A stretch of 64,000 bases of DNA from positions 62,001 through 126,000 of the forward strand of contig NZ_JAJEQX010000004.1 of NCBI RefSeq assembly GCF_020687545.1. The letters run 5' to 3'. Within the stretch, counting starts at the first letter, position 1, and every line of letters starts with the position of its first letter. This stretch comes from Ruminococcus turbiniformis (lineage in GTDB: Bacteria; Bacillota; Clostridia; Lachnospirales; Lachnospiraceae). The position numbers and the translations under genes were made by a program. Under the pieces are notes generated by a model that made no database searches, was not told where the DNA came from, and saw nothing but the letters and a program-made list of their open reading frames with translations. Shown here in pieces: positions 24,773 through 33,221 of the stretch.

Positions 24773-26719
24773 TCATGCCATCCTCTTTTCCCAGCGGACT
24801 TCCGCGTCCTTTCCCCGGTGCGCCAGCCCGATATAAAGGACCGGTCCTGTCATTTCCGCGTCATATTTTCTTTCCTTTATCTGCGCGACGGCATCTTCCG
24901 CCAGATCTTCAAGTGCCGCGGACATATCCTTTGTATATTTAAATTCCAGGATCATATTCGGATACTCCGGTTTTTTCGCATACAGAAGGAGATCGCCTCT
25001 TCCCCGGCCGCTCTCCCTGTTGCTCCTCACCTCATAATCCTTCTGCATGAAAGCGCACATGCCGAGCATCATCATATGGTAACTGTTTTCATCTTTCAGG
25101 TCATGAAAAGACGGAAGTTTCATCAGCATTTTCCTGTATTCTTCCGCGAATTTTCCGATCTGCTCCGCCTGAAGGAAACAAAGCATTCTGCTGATGTCTC
25201 CCTCTTCGACCCGCAGATAAAATGCCGTCAGCTCCTGAAATACTTTCCACACTTCCTGATTCGGGACACAGATCACACAGAGATTCTCACTTAACTGTTC
25301 CTGTATCGCAACCATGCCCGCATTGATCAGCATTCCCCACAGAGACGCATCATCCGGCTTCTCATAATATGCAGAAGACAGCTCCGCATACACGGTTGCC
25401 GTCCCGTTTCGGATCAGATCATTGTAAGCAGACCGGAAAGAACCGCTCTGCTGTGCAAGCGCGTTTTTAATCAGACTGTTCTCGCCTGTATTTACCCAGT
25501 ATGCTTCCAGTTTTTTCCGGGCCGCATAGCAGGATATGGACCAGGGATTATAGACTTCCTCTCCTCCGAACCGGTACCCGTCGTACATCCGCTTCACTTC
25601 ATCGGTAAATTCCGCGCCGCACTCTCTCAAAAGATCTTTCACTTCATTTTCTGTAAATCCAAAACAGTCTGCATATTCCGGATCTTTTACTGTGCATACA
25701 ACCAGATTGTTAAGTCCTGAGAATATATTCTCTTTCGCCACCCTCTGAATTCCTGTGAGCAGGGCTCTCTCCAGAGAACGGTTCCCTTTCAGAGATGAAC
25801 TCAGAATTCCGGAGAGAACACCCCGTACCTCATTGTAGTATCCGCCGGAGTTTGCGGAGATGAAAGGAGTATCATACTCATCAAGCAAAAGAACGGTCTT
25901 TTTGCTGTAGCGGACTTCCAGAACACTGCACAACTCACTGACTGCATACTGAATCGCCAGCCTTCTTTCTTCCGTATTTCCCCGCATGCACAGACACTCA
26001 TAATTCTTCTGAAACCTGTTTCTCATTTCCGCTGTAAGTTCCGTCTCACGGACAACCGGAAGATATCTTTCATACTCGTCCCTGAGCGCGGCCGCAAGCT
26101 GTTCGATCATTCCATCGGCACTGTCGGCCTTCGCATTCAAAAAGGAAATAAACACGACGGGATACTGATTGATCTCCCGCATCCAGTCGGTTCTGCTGAT
26201 CTTCGTCCCCTCAAAGAGCTCTTCCGATTTCTTCGTACAGTCAAGAAATTCCGCCAGCATCGACATATTCAGCGTCTTTCCGAAGCGTCTGGGCCGTATG
26301 ATCAGAGTCACCTGATACCAGGAGTTTAAAAACTGTTCAATCATCTGTGTTTTATCTACATAGTAGCCGTGTTTCTCCCGCAGGAAACGAAAATCCTGCG
26401 CGCCGATCACAAGCTTCCTCTCCGACTTTTTCCGGCCTGTGTCAGAATCTGTGCCGCTGATCCGATAAAGCGCCTTCTCTTCACACACTGCACCTGCCAT
26501 GCAGTCCGCTCTGCGCGGATACCTGCCGAACAGCTCATCCAGAGTACAGTTCAGTACATCACTGATATTTTCCAGCGTCTCAAAGTCCGGCGAGCGGTTT
26601 CCGCTCTCATAGTTTGCATAGGTGGAACGGGAAATTCCGAGTTTTTCGGACATCTGCGCCTGTGTAAGCCCTCGCAGATTTCGAAATCTCGTCAGCTGCT
26701 CATGAAATTTTGTTTTCAT
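24773..26719 (-). CDS. XRE HTH fused to AAA-ATPase-like and PD-(D/E)xK nuclease domains
   Basis: 648-aa fusion. Residues 1-65 form an XRE helix-turn-helix (LRGLTQAQMSEKLGISRSTY). About 104-330 is the AAA-ATPase-like domain of PF09820 type, with P-loop RPRRFGKT (142-149) and Walker B TVLLLDEYDT. About 535-640 is the PF08011-type nuclease with GRGDLLLYAKK and MILEFKYTKD giving the D...ExK active site. The ATPase-nuclease pair is common in gut bacteria with unknown function, proposed to be a defence or selfish element. The HTH fusion is less usual and suggests it controls its own gene. Confidence 0.85.
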   Translation of the reverse strand: MKTKFHEQLTRFRNLRGLTQAQMSEKLGISRSTYANYESGNRSPDFETLENISDVLNCTLDELFGRYPRRADCMAGAVCEEKALYRISGTDSDTGRKKSERKLVIGAQDFRFLREKHGYYVDKTQMIEQFLNSWYQVTLIIRPRRFGKTLNMSMLAEFLDCTKKSEELFEGTKISRTDWMREINQYPVVFISFLNAKADSADGMIEQLAAALRDEYERYLPVVRETELTAEMRNRFQKNYECLCMRGNTEERRLAIQYAVSELCSVLEVRYSKKTVLLLDEYDTPFISANSGGYYNEVRGVLSGILSSSLKGNRSLERALLTGIQRVAKENIFSGLNNLVVCTVKDPEYADCFGFTENEVKDLLRECGAEFTDEVKRMYDGYRFGGEEVYNPWSISCYAARKKLEAYWVNTGENSLIKNALAQQSGSFRSAYNDLIRNGTATVYAELSSAYYEKPDDASLWGMLINAGMVAIQEQLSENLCVICVPNQEVWKVFQELTAFYLRVEEGDISRMLCFLQAEQIGKFAEEYRKMLMKLPSFHDLKDENSYHMMMLGMCAFMQKDYEVRSNRESGRGRGDLLLYAKKPEYPNMILEFKYTKDMSAALEDLAEDAVAQIKERKYDAEMTGPVLYIGLAHRGKDAEVRWEKRMA

Positions 26720-26760
26720 TCGTCCTCTCCCTCCTTTCCTTTTGCCATTCTCTTTTCGTT

Positions 26761-26789
26761 ATAATACCACAGATAGTTTCAATTCGCAA
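26761..26789 (-). promoter_or_regulatory. Promoter of the XRE-AAA-nuclease gene
   Basis: Minus strand TTGCGA (26789-26784), 17-base spacer, TATTAT (26766-26761), about 40 bases before the ATG. The match is moderate. Confidence 0.45.
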
Positions 26790-26802
26790 CATTGTATATA
26801 TA

Positions 26803-26840
26803 AAAGTCGGGGAATGTTTCTTTTTGAATCCATCCCCCGA
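26803..26840 (-). terminator. Terminator after purC
   Basis: Minus strand TCGGGGGATG pairs with CATTCCCCGA around 14 bases, followed by TTTTATAT. It lies 34 bases after the purC stop. Confidence 0.8.
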
Positions 26841-26873
26841 TCAGATTACAGATCGTCAGCGTTTCCGTTCTCC

Positions 26874-27734
26874 TTAAAGATCTTTTCCTGTAAGCATCTT
26901 ATAGGCAAGCAGATATTTGTCTATCGTCTTCTGTACGATGTCATCCGGCAGTGTCCAGTCATTGTCCGGATTCGCTTTCAGCCAGTCGCGTGCAAACTGC
27001 TTGTCAAAGGACGGCTGTCCGTGTCCCGGCTCATACCCGTCTGCAGGCCAGAAGCGGGAGCTGTCCGGTGTGAGCATCTCATCTCCGAGAACGATATTGC
27101 CCTCCTCGTCAAGGCCGAACTCAAACTTCGTATCAGCAATGATGATGCCGCGGCTCAGAGCATAATCCGCACATTTCTTATACAGTGCAATCGTGTAGTC
27201 GCGAAGCTTTGAAGCGTACTCCTCGCCTTTTCCCGGGAAACATTTCTCCAGATGTTCAACGCTCTGTTCATAGGAAATGTTCTCATCATGATCGCCGATC
27301 TCCGCCTTTGTGGACGGTGTGTAGATCGGTTCCGGCAGCTTGTCGGACTCTTTCAGTCCTTCCGGAAGGCGGATGCCGCATACTGTGCCGTCCTTCTGGT
27401 AGCTTGCCCAGCCGCTTCCCGTAATATAACCGCGCACGATACACTCAACCGGAAGCATGTTCAGTTTCCGGCACATCATGCTGTTTCCGTCAAACTGCGG
27501 CTGACGGAAAAACTCCGGCATATCGTTCACATCTGTAGAGATCATGTGGTTCGGAAGGATATCCTCCGTCATCTCAAACCAGAATCTGGACATCTGTGTC
27601 AGTACAGTTCCCTTTTTTGTCACATTGTTTTTCAGAATAACATCAAAACAGCTGATTCTGTCTGTCGCTACCATGATCAGATTATCGCCGTTATCGTATA
27701 TCTCGCGGACCTTGCCTTCTTTAATCGGTTTCAC
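26874..27734 (-). CDS. purC: Phosphoribosylaminoimidazole-succinocarboxamide synthase
   Basis: SAICAR synthase, which joins CAIR and aspartate with ATP in purine synthesis. The 286-aa protein has the N-terminal KEGKVREIYDNGDNLIMVAT, SAICAR synthase signatures LPVECIVRGYITGSGWASYQ and IIIADTKFEFGLDEEG, and the long clostridial/eukaryote-like C-terminal part with QPSFDKQFARDWL. The GTG start at 27734 follows GGGAGG. It stands alone with its own terminator; other pur genes are not in the window. No purine riboswitch was seen in its short upstream region. Confidence 0.96.
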   Translation of the reverse strand: MKPIKEGKVREIYDNGDNLIMVATDRISCFDVILKNNVTKKGTVLTQMSRFWFEMTEDILPNHMISTDVNDMPEFFRQPQFDGNSMMCRKLNMLPVECIVRGYITGSGWASYQKDGTVCGIRLPEGLKESDKLPEPIYTPSTKAEIGDHDENISYEQSVEHLEKCFPGKGEEYASKLRDYTIALYKKCADYALSRGIIIADTKFEFGLDEEGNIVLGDEMLTPDSSRFWPADGYEPGHGQPSFDKQFARDWLKANPDNDWTLPDDIVQKTIDKYLLAYKMLTGKDL

Positions 27735-27897
27735 TTTATATACCTCCCTGTTCGCTTCATTTATGTCTATCGATTCCTATGACATTATAGCATCCCGTTT
27801 TCGCCTTGTCATTGCTTTTTATACCGCAAAATACAGAAAAAACGCGAAAATCCGCGGTTTTATAAGCGGGTGTTATAAAGCATTATCAGCCTGTTTT

Positions 27898-28404
27898 CTA
27901 TATGTTCTTTTTCCGAATTCTGAACGCTGTCAGTGCGAAACCGGCTGCAGCCAGAATGATACACAGACTCCCCAGTATCGAAATAGGCAAAACGGGCATT
28001 CTCCAGATATATTCCGTCGAATCAGTAAAAGCCTGGCCAAAATGCTCGAGTTCATATCCCTTCCAAAACCCACATATCAGAGGAACAAAACACCAGATAA
28101 GAATACCCGCCAAACCGGCTCCTGTATAAAGGAAATATTTCTTAGAGTTGAATTTTCCCGTCTGCTTTTTCTCGTCTGCCACATCCGGATCTGCCACACT
28201 GTCACAGCTGATGCCACGAATCAGATAATCGCAGCTCGTCCCGAACAGGTCACATATCCGGATAATATTTGAAATATCCGGAGTATTCTGACCTGATTCC
28301 CACTTTGATACCGCCTGTCTGGAAACCCCCAGCTTATCAGCAAACTGATCCTGGGACAACCCGTTGTCCATGCGGATTTTTCTGATGCGCTCGTTCATAT
28401 CCAT
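27898..28404 (-). CDS. XRE regulator with two C-terminal membrane helices
   Basis: 168-aa protein. HTH at residues 3-60 (IRKIRMDNGLSQDQFADKLG, RQAVSKWESGQNTPDISNII), a linker, then two membrane helices (about 94-115 and 140-160). ATG 28404 has GGAGG 7 bases upstream; longer in-frame starts lack one. The layout (cytoplasmic DNA-binding domain tethered to the membrane) recurs twice more in this window (35627-36223, 42080-42526), pointing to a family of one-component membrane-bound regulators. The signal is unknown. Confidence 0.82.
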   Translation of the reverse strand: MDMNERIRKIRMDNGLSQDQFADKLGVSRQAVSKWESGQNTPDISNIIRICDLFGTSCDYLIRGISCDSVADPDVADEKKQTGKFNSKKYFLYTGAGLAGILIWCFVPLICGFWKGYELEHFGQAFTDSTEYIWRMPVLPISILGSLCIILAAAGFALTAFRIRKKNI

Positions 28405-28472
28405 CTGCTCACCTCCATGTTCAGTGTGACATGTTCCTGCATTTTCAGCAACCAACCAGTGCGTTCCTTTTG

Positions 28473-29160
28473 TCAACCTGTCGTTGCGAAGTCCGTGGAA
28501 ACTCTTTCGAGAAACTCAGATATCACATCTGCAGCTTGCTCCGCGTTTGTCGCGATCGCGGGATGCACGCCGTGTTCAAACATCCGGACCGAAGCATCCG
28601 GAATAAGCTCCGCCATCTCTTTATATTCTTCTTCCAGATTTTCACGGCACATCTGATCCTCCCTGCTTCCGATAAACAAAACAGGAACTTTAAGTCCGCT
28701 CAGCGGTTTCTGAAAAAGTGGCCGCTTTTCTCTCAGAAACCAGATTTTCCTCAAAATGTCTGTTGAGCGTACGGCCGTCGAAACTGTCCGCCACAACCGC
28801 ACTAAATAAATCCGGCCGCTCCAGAGCCGCATTGACCGCCGCCCACGCCCCGCCGCTTGTTCCGATAAGAGAGAGTTTCTCTTCGTTTTTCAACTGTCCC
28901 GCAAGTTTCAGATGCTCCGCAAGCGCAATTACCTGCATCGCCTCATCATGCCACAGATCCGCCGGAAAACCGGACACCCTGTCCGACCTGCCGTTTCCGA
29001 GGAAATCAATCAGTATGCATCTGAATTTCCCGGCATACAGTGGCATCAGCAGCTCAAACATTCTGGAAGAAGCCGTGTTGCCGTGCAGAAAAACAACCGG
29101 AGCGCCTTCCCCGTACTCTTCATAAAAAACGGATTTTTCATGATATGTGAAATATGCCAT
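28473..29160 (-). pseudogene. Alpha/beta hydrolase, broken by deletion and frameshift
   Basis: Frame 1 (29160 to about 28730) gives a good alpha/beta hydrolase N-terminus: VVFLHGNTASSRMFELLMPL (oxyanion region), IDFLGNGRSDR, and the nucleophile elbow IGTSGGAWA. After ERKAA the frame ends. The C-terminal part, LKVPVLFIGSREDQM with Asp and the catalytic His in MFEHGVHPA, continues in another frame to 28473. Compared with full-length relatives some 25-35 residues (the lid) are missing at the junction. The intact N-terminal fragment is about 155 aa and cannot be an active hydrolase. Confidence 0.82.
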
Positions 29161-29171
29161 CTTATCTCCCC

Positions 29172-29534
29172 TCACATCGGTGTCCCGACCTCGATCAGAT
29201 TGCCGTCAGGATCATAAAAACGGAGTACTTTCTGCCCCCAGGAATGCGTCATAAGCCTGTTGACATATTTGACTGACGGATACAGCGTTTCAAGCTTCTG
29301 AGCAAATCCTTCGATGTCCCACTCTTCAAAATACAGCTCACAGGAATTGTTTTCCGGAACAACATCCTTTCCCAGGAATTTCTTCCAGACCGACTCCTCC
29401 TGCAGCACAAGCCCTTCTGTCAGAATCATATTTCCATCGTTGTCCAGTATCGTATCAAGTCCGAACAGATCATGATAGAACTGCCTGGACTTCTCGATAT
29501 CTTTCACGACGATCAGTATATTTTTCAGTTTCAC
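29172..29534 (-). CDS. VOC family (glyoxalase-like) protein
   Basis: 120-aa vicinal-oxygen-chelate fold protein: KNILIVVKDIEKSRQFYHDL at the start, metal-ligand positions in ELYFEE and the C-terminal VLRFYDPDGNLIEVG. The family includes glyoxalases, dioxygenases and drug-binding resistance proteins; the function here is unknown. The GTG start has AGGAGGTGG upstream. It precedes the broken hydrolase by 11 bases and was probably co-transcribed with it. Confidence 0.88.
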   Translation of the reverse strand: MKLKNILIVVKDIEKSRQFYHDLFGLDTILDNDGNMILTEGLVLQEESVWKKFLGKDVVPENNSCELYFEEWDIEGFAQKLETLYPSVKYVNRLMTHSWGQKVLRFYDPDGNLIEVGTPM

Positions 29535-29572
29535 TGCACTCCACCTCCTGCTGTCTTCCGTAAATCAGAAAC

Positions 29573-30157
29573 TCATGTTATCTCTTCCACAAAATGATTC
29601 TCCGAATGATCCCGGTATTTTTTATAAATCCGATCCTTCTGTCCGTCAAAGTTTAACTGATACATGCGGAAAATAACAGATATATCTTTTGGTTGCCACT
29701 GCTCTTCGTAAGAATACATGTACTTCATTCCAAGCCGCTTCATCACACTGCCGCTCCGCGGATTGTTGACGTCGTGGGTCGCTGTGATATATGGAATTCC
29801 ATCCTGCTTCAGGCGGTTAATGAGTGCACCTGCGCCTTCGGTTATTATTCCGTTATGCCAGAATTCTTTTCGCAGGCCATAGCCAAAATCATAGCTGTCC
29901 GCTGCACCGACAGTGATATATCCGATCGGGATATTCTCCTTTTTCAGACACACCGCACAGCTGTATATCTTCTTTCCATGCTCAGGATCCAAATGCGTCC
30001 TGTAAAACAGTTCCGCTTCCTCCGGCGTTTTAACAGGGAACCACGGTAGAAACCGATTGACCTCCTCATCGCTGAAGATCCGATATACAGCATCCAGGTC
30101 ATTTTCCGTAAATTCTCTTAAGATCAGTCTCTCGGTTTCCAGATTTATTTTACTCAT
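29573..30157 (-). CDS. GNAT N-acetyltransferase (RimJ/RimL-like)
   Basis: 194-aa acetyltransferase. It starts MSKINLETERLILREFTEND, the RimJ-type beta1-alpha1 block, and has GYGLRKEFWHNGIITEGAGA for acetyl-CoA binding and NPRSGSVMKRLGMKYM at the end. It transfers acetyl from acetyl-CoA to an amine of unknown identity. A 40-residue C-terminal extension rich in Lys/Asp/His follows the fold. Confidence 0.88.
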   Translation of the reverse strand: MSKINLETERLILREFTENDLDAVYRIFSDEEVNRFLPWFPVKTPEEAELFYRTHLDPEHGKKIYSCAVCLKKENIPIGYITVGAADSYDFGYGLRKEFWHNGIITEGAGALINRLKQDGIPYITATHDVNNPRSGSVMKRLGMKYMYSYEEQWQPKDISVIFRMYQLNFDGQKDRIYKKYRDHSENHFVEEIT

Positions 30158-30202
30158 TCAGTTTCTCCATTCTTTTCTACCTCCGACATCCGCTGTCAGA
30201 AA

Positions 30203-30733
30203 TCATCTTCGCACATAGATCAATTCTGTCATTCCATTATACGACCTCGTATTGAGCAGTCTCAATTTTATTTCTCTGTTTCCGCCTTTAAACAATCGTA
30301 TACCGGAACCTAAAAGTGTCGGTATTATTGTAATATAATAACAGTCGATCAGATCCTCGTCCATCAACTGCTGTACAATACTTGCTCCTCCGCAGATCCA
30401 GATATCTTTTCCTTCTTCTTCTTTCAATTTTCTGATCAGCCCAGCAGGATTTATATTCGTAAAATGAATTTTCTCAGAAGATTCATGCCGGTGGTGTGAA
30501 ATAACATAGGTTGTGAAATCATCATATATCCATTTATCCGGCGAAAGTTCTGTTACAACCTGATTGTACGTTTTCCACCCCATCAGAATCGTATCTATAT
30601 TTTCTGTAAATTCAGAATAGGTGTCGATATTTTCTTCATCCTTTCCGTGACCTTCCAGCCACCCCACATCACCCTTGCTGTCTTCAATATAACCGTCGAC
30701 ACTCATTGCAATATACAGTTTGGCACTTCTCAT
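30203..30733 (-). CDS. Dihydrofolate reductase-like (RibD C-terminal family) protein
   Basis: 176-aa protein of the DHFR/RibD-C fold: KLYIAMSVDGYIEDSKGDVG at the start, DTILMGWKTYNQV, and IWICGGASIVQQLMDEDLID with TIIPTLLGSGIRLF. This branch (YyaP/YwjB-like) is an NADPH reductase family of unclear substrate, not classic DHFR. ATG 30733 has GGGAGG upstream. Confidence 0.88.
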   Translation of the reverse strand: MRSAKLYIAMSVDGYIEDSKGDVGWLEGHGKDEENIDTYSEFTENIDTILMGWKTYNQVVTELSPDKWIYDDFTTYVISHHRHESSEKIHFTNINPAGLIRKLKEEEGKDIWICGGASIVQQLMDEDLIDCYYITIIPTLLGSGIRLFKGGNREIKLRLLNTRSYNGMTELIYVRR

Positions 30734-30802
30734 CTCAAACCTCCCTGACACGTCCGCACGCGCATCTGTCATGCTTCCTTCTGCCTGCGTAAAATCATTT
30801 TT

Positions 30803-31450
30803 TCAGTCATATTTCCTAATATCCACCGTGGCGATAGCCGACTGTCCCGGTTCTCCGTTCAAAAGATTCTGCGGTGCCGGTACAAGTATCATAAATCCGT
30901 CTTCCCCGTAGCGCTTCTCATATCCGTGCGCGTATTCTTCTTCCACAGAGATATGCTGCACCTGTCCGGTCACCATCGCCGTAATCCCCGCACCGCTTAA
31001 GTCCTGTATCTCCTTCAAGGTACATTCTACATTTATAAAAGCTTCCTGAATCGCCGGCGCGTGAATTGTTTTCGCATTGGAAAGGGTGAAGTTCCCCGCC
31101 GCAAATTCATCCGTCTCAAAATCGTTCTGGTGAATGGTATCTACAAGCTGGTCGTAACATCTGAGGGGAAGAAAATTAATGCAGAAACATTTTTCCCTCC
31201 GGATATTTGCGTAAGTATGCGTGTGCTGATACAGATTCCCCATAACGGCGAAAAAAGCTGTCTTATCTCCATGAAAACATCCCCAGGAGTGAAAGCATAT
31301 ATTGGGCTGTCCATTCTCTTTCCATGTAGTAACCGCAAAGAGAACCGTGGGGATTCCCGCAGTCACCTCGAAGTGCGAAAACAGCTCAAATTCACCGGGA
31401 TACGCGGGCTTAAAATACTGTGGGAACTCTTTTCCGATCTCGATTTTCAT
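30803..31450 (-). CDS. Flavin reductase family protein (paralogue 1)
   Basis: 215-aa FMN-binding split-barrel protein starting MKIEIGKEFPQYFKPAYPGE, with VTAGIPTVLFAVTTWKENGQ and EIQDLSGAGITAMVTGQVQH. Such proteins bind FMN and reduce flavins or small substrates. It is about 80% identical to the protein encoded at 43114-43761. ATG 31450 follows GGGAGG. Confidence 0.87.
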   Translation of the reverse strand: MKIEIGKEFPQYFKPAYPGEFELFSHFEVTAGIPTVLFAVTTWKENGQPNICFHSWGCFHGDKTAFFAVMGNLYQHTHTYANIRREKCFCINFLPLRCYDQLVDTIHQNDFETDEFAAGNFTLSNAKTIHAPAIQEAFINVECTLKEIQDLSGAGITAMVTGQVQHISVEEEYAHGYEKRYGEDGFMILVPAPQNLLNGEPGQSAIATVDIRKYD

Positions 31451-31552
31451 AAAAGCACCTCCCGCAGAAATCACTTCTGCTTTAAACCTGGATTTTCCTG
31501 TTCTTCTTAACCTTTATTGTAACATCCTGCCTCTGAACTGTCACTTCTTTTG

Positions 31553-31581
31553 TAGACATGCAAAAGCCAAAATGCTATACT
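31553..31581 (+). promoter_or_regulatory. Promoter of the MFS transporter unit
   Basis: TAGACA (31553-31558), 17-base spacer, TATACT (31576-31581), both 5/6 matches to sigma-A. Transcription would start near 31588, upstream of the palindrome and leader peptide. Confidence 0.65.
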
Positions 31582-31601
31582 CATTCTATCTGTAAATATT
31601 A

Positions 31602-31620
31602 GCGTCAGTGTACACTGACG
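31602..31620 (+). promoter_or_regulatory. Perfect 18-bp palindrome between promoter and leader peptide
   Basis: CGTCAGTGT-ACACTGACG at 31603-31620 is a perfect dyad. It could be a repressor operator or a 5'-terminal RNA hairpin. Its AGCGTCAGTGTACA half is identical to the edge of the palindromic element at 54386-54427. Confidence 0.5.
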
Positions 31621-31643
31621 ATATAGAAACAGGAGAAATGAAA

Positions 31644-31682
31644 ATGAAATTGTGCATTGGAATCGCTCCATGCAAGGTCTGA
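31644..31682 (+). CDS. Leader peptide MKLCIGIAPCKV
   Basis: 12-codon reading frame, ATG 31644 with AGGAG 8 bases upstream (an ATG at 31638 in the same frame is too close). The last codons lie in a strong RNA stem. The position, between promoter and a drug-type MFS gene with mutually exclusive hairpins, is that of an antibiotic-sensing leader peptide whose stalled ribosome changes the fold downstream. The peptide itself was not recognised. Confidence 0.65.
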   Translation: MKLCIGIAPCKV

Positions 31683-31799
31683 GGACGCTGCATGGAGAGG
31701 ATCGGTCACAGCGGCTTCCAGACGGCTTTCTGTGATCTGAGGGCCTGAACCGGCCCAGTCCTCAGGCTTTGCTTCGTGATGCCCGCATCTTTTCTGCGG
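31666..31799 (+). promoter_or_regulatory. Ribosome-mediated attenuator of the MFS gene
   Basis: Stem A: CTCCATGCA (31666-31674) with TGCATGGAG (31689-31697), 9 bp, covering the last leader codons. Stem B: TCACAG (31706-31711) with CTGTGA (31730-31735). Stem C: CTGA-GGGCC (31737-31745) with GGCCC...TCAG (31752-31765). Alternative: CTGAGGAC at the leader stop (31679-31686) is a perfect complement of GTCCTCAG (31758-31765), so stem C competes with it. Last hairpin: CCGCA (31783-31787) with TGCGG (31795-31799). Such sets of competing stems are typical of attenuators of macrolide or tetracycline resistance genes. Confidence 0.65.
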
Positions 31800-31844
31800 A
31801 ATATTTGAAAAAATATCAGATCATCAAAGGAGCAAAGTATAACA

Positions 31845-33137
31845 ATGAAAAATTCAATAAAAGAGTTGAGAACATTTCTTATTTTATGGAGCACACAGTC
31901 GCTGTCCCAGCTTGGAAGCTCAATGACGGGCTTCGCGCTGACCCTGTGGCTGTATCAGGAAACAGGTTCCGCGCTGCAGACAGCGCTTCTGTCTATCTGT
32001 TCCTACGCGCCCTACGTTGTCATGAGTATTTTCGCAGGCGCGTTTGCCGACCGGTGGGATAAGAAGAAGACAATGCTTGCGTGTGATACCTTCGCCGCTT
32101 TCTGTTCCGCTGCTGTTCTTGTTCTGCTGGAAACAGGCCAGCTCATGCCGGTGCATATGTACCTTTTAAATGCAGTAAACGGACTGATGAACACCGTACA
32201 GCAGCCCGCCAGCGATGTGGCGATGACAATGATCACCCCGGAGAAATACTATCAGAAGACGAGCGGTATGCGCTCATTTTCCAATTCTCTGATTACGATT
32301 TTAAATCCCATGCTTGCAACAACTGTGTTTTCCTTTGCCGGTATGGAAGCTGTCGTTTTCATCGATCTCGCGACTTTTGTCGCGGCGTTTCTGGCCCTTC
32401 TCTTCGGAGTCAGGATTGCTCCTGAGAAGGAGCGGGTTTTGGAAGAGACGGAGTCTTTTCGCGAGACTGTCACATCAGGACTTCTGTATCTGCGGGACAA
32501 CCGGATGATTCTGACCCTGATCCTGTTTCTGGCCGGGGTAAATTTCGTGGCATCGGCATTTGACGCCGCCCTTCCGGCCCTTATTCTTCCAAAGGAAAAC
32601 GGCGGGGAACAGGTGCTTGGAATGGTAAGTTCCTGCGCGGGAATCGCGACACTGGCCGGCAGTTTTCTGACCGTGCTTATGCCGGCGCCTCGCAACCGGG
32701 TCCGGGTCATCTCTCTTACCATGCTGTTTTCGCTTGGAACGGAGAATTTTCTGCTTTCACTTACCCGTACTCCGGCGCTCTGGTGTCTGGGACAGCTGAT
32801 CGGCTGGCTTCTGATCCCGGTAATGAACGCAAACCTGGACGTGATCATGAGAAGCTCCATTCCTGTGGAAATGCAGGGGCGGGTGTATTCCTGCAGAAAC
32901 ACGCTGCAGTTTTTCACAATCCCGATCGGACTTTTCGTCGGCGGGGCGATGATCGACAATGTATGCGAACCTCTGATGGCCTCTGTGCATGAAGGGAGTA
33001 TACTGTCTCTTCTGTTCGGTACGGGAAAAGAATCCGGCGCCGCCCTCATGCTCTTCCTTCTGGGGATAGCAGGCGTCACTGTCTGCCTGGTGTTCGGACA
33101 TCTTCTGAAAAAGTATACATACAGAGATCCGGCCTGA
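31845..33137 (+). CDS. MFS efflux transporter (macrolide-efflux-like)
   Basis: 430-aa major facilitator with about 12 membrane helices. The N-terminal half has FLILWSTQSLSQLGSSMTGF and the loop 2-3 motif GAFADRWDKKKTML; QQPASDVAMTMITPEKYYQK and NANLDVIMRSSIPVEMQGRV are typical of the Mef-like/DHA3 branch that exports macrolides or other drugs. The N-terminal pattern matches this branch better than tetracycline pumps. Ribosome site AAAGGAG lies 12 bases before ATG. It is one of three plus-strand genes and is preceded by a leader peptide and attenuator, so it is likely drug-induced. Confidence 0.85.
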   Translation: MKNSIKELRTFLILWSTQSLSQLGSSMTGFALTLWLYQETGSALQTALLSICSYAPYVVMSIFAGAFADRWDKKKTMLACDTFAAFCSAAVLVLLETGQLMPVHMYLLNAVNGLMNTVQQPASDVAMTMITPEKYYQKTSGMRSFSNSLITILNPMLATTVFSFAGMEAVVFIDLATFVAAFLALLFGVRIAPEKERVLEETESFRETVTSGLLYLRDNRMILTLILFLAGVNFVASAFDAALPALILPKENGGEQVLGMVSSCAGIATLAGSFLTVLMPAPRNRVRVISLTMLFSLGTENFLLSLTRTPALWCLGQLIGWLLIPVMNANLDVIMRSSIPVEMQGRVYSCRNTLQFFTIPIGLFVGGAMIDNVCEPLMASVHEGSILSLLFGTGKESGAALMLFLLGIAGVTVCLVFGHLLKKYTYRDPA

Positions 33138-33153
33138 AACATAAATCAGAATA

Positions 33154-33202
33154 CCGCCGCGCGGACGCTGATATATTATCTGCGAGCCGCAGCGGCGGTT
33201 TT
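33154..33202. terminator. Terminator after the MFS gene
   Basis: CCGCCGC (33154-33160) pairs with GCGGCGG (33192-33198), followed by TTTT on the plus strand. Between converging MFS and ADH genes it may serve both. Confidence 0.7.
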
Positions 33203-33221
33203 CCACTCCGATTATTCTGTA

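Noticed and set aside
27735-27897. Possible purine riboswitch upstream of purC
   Set aside because: The 5' region is short and has no recognisable three-way-junction pattern.
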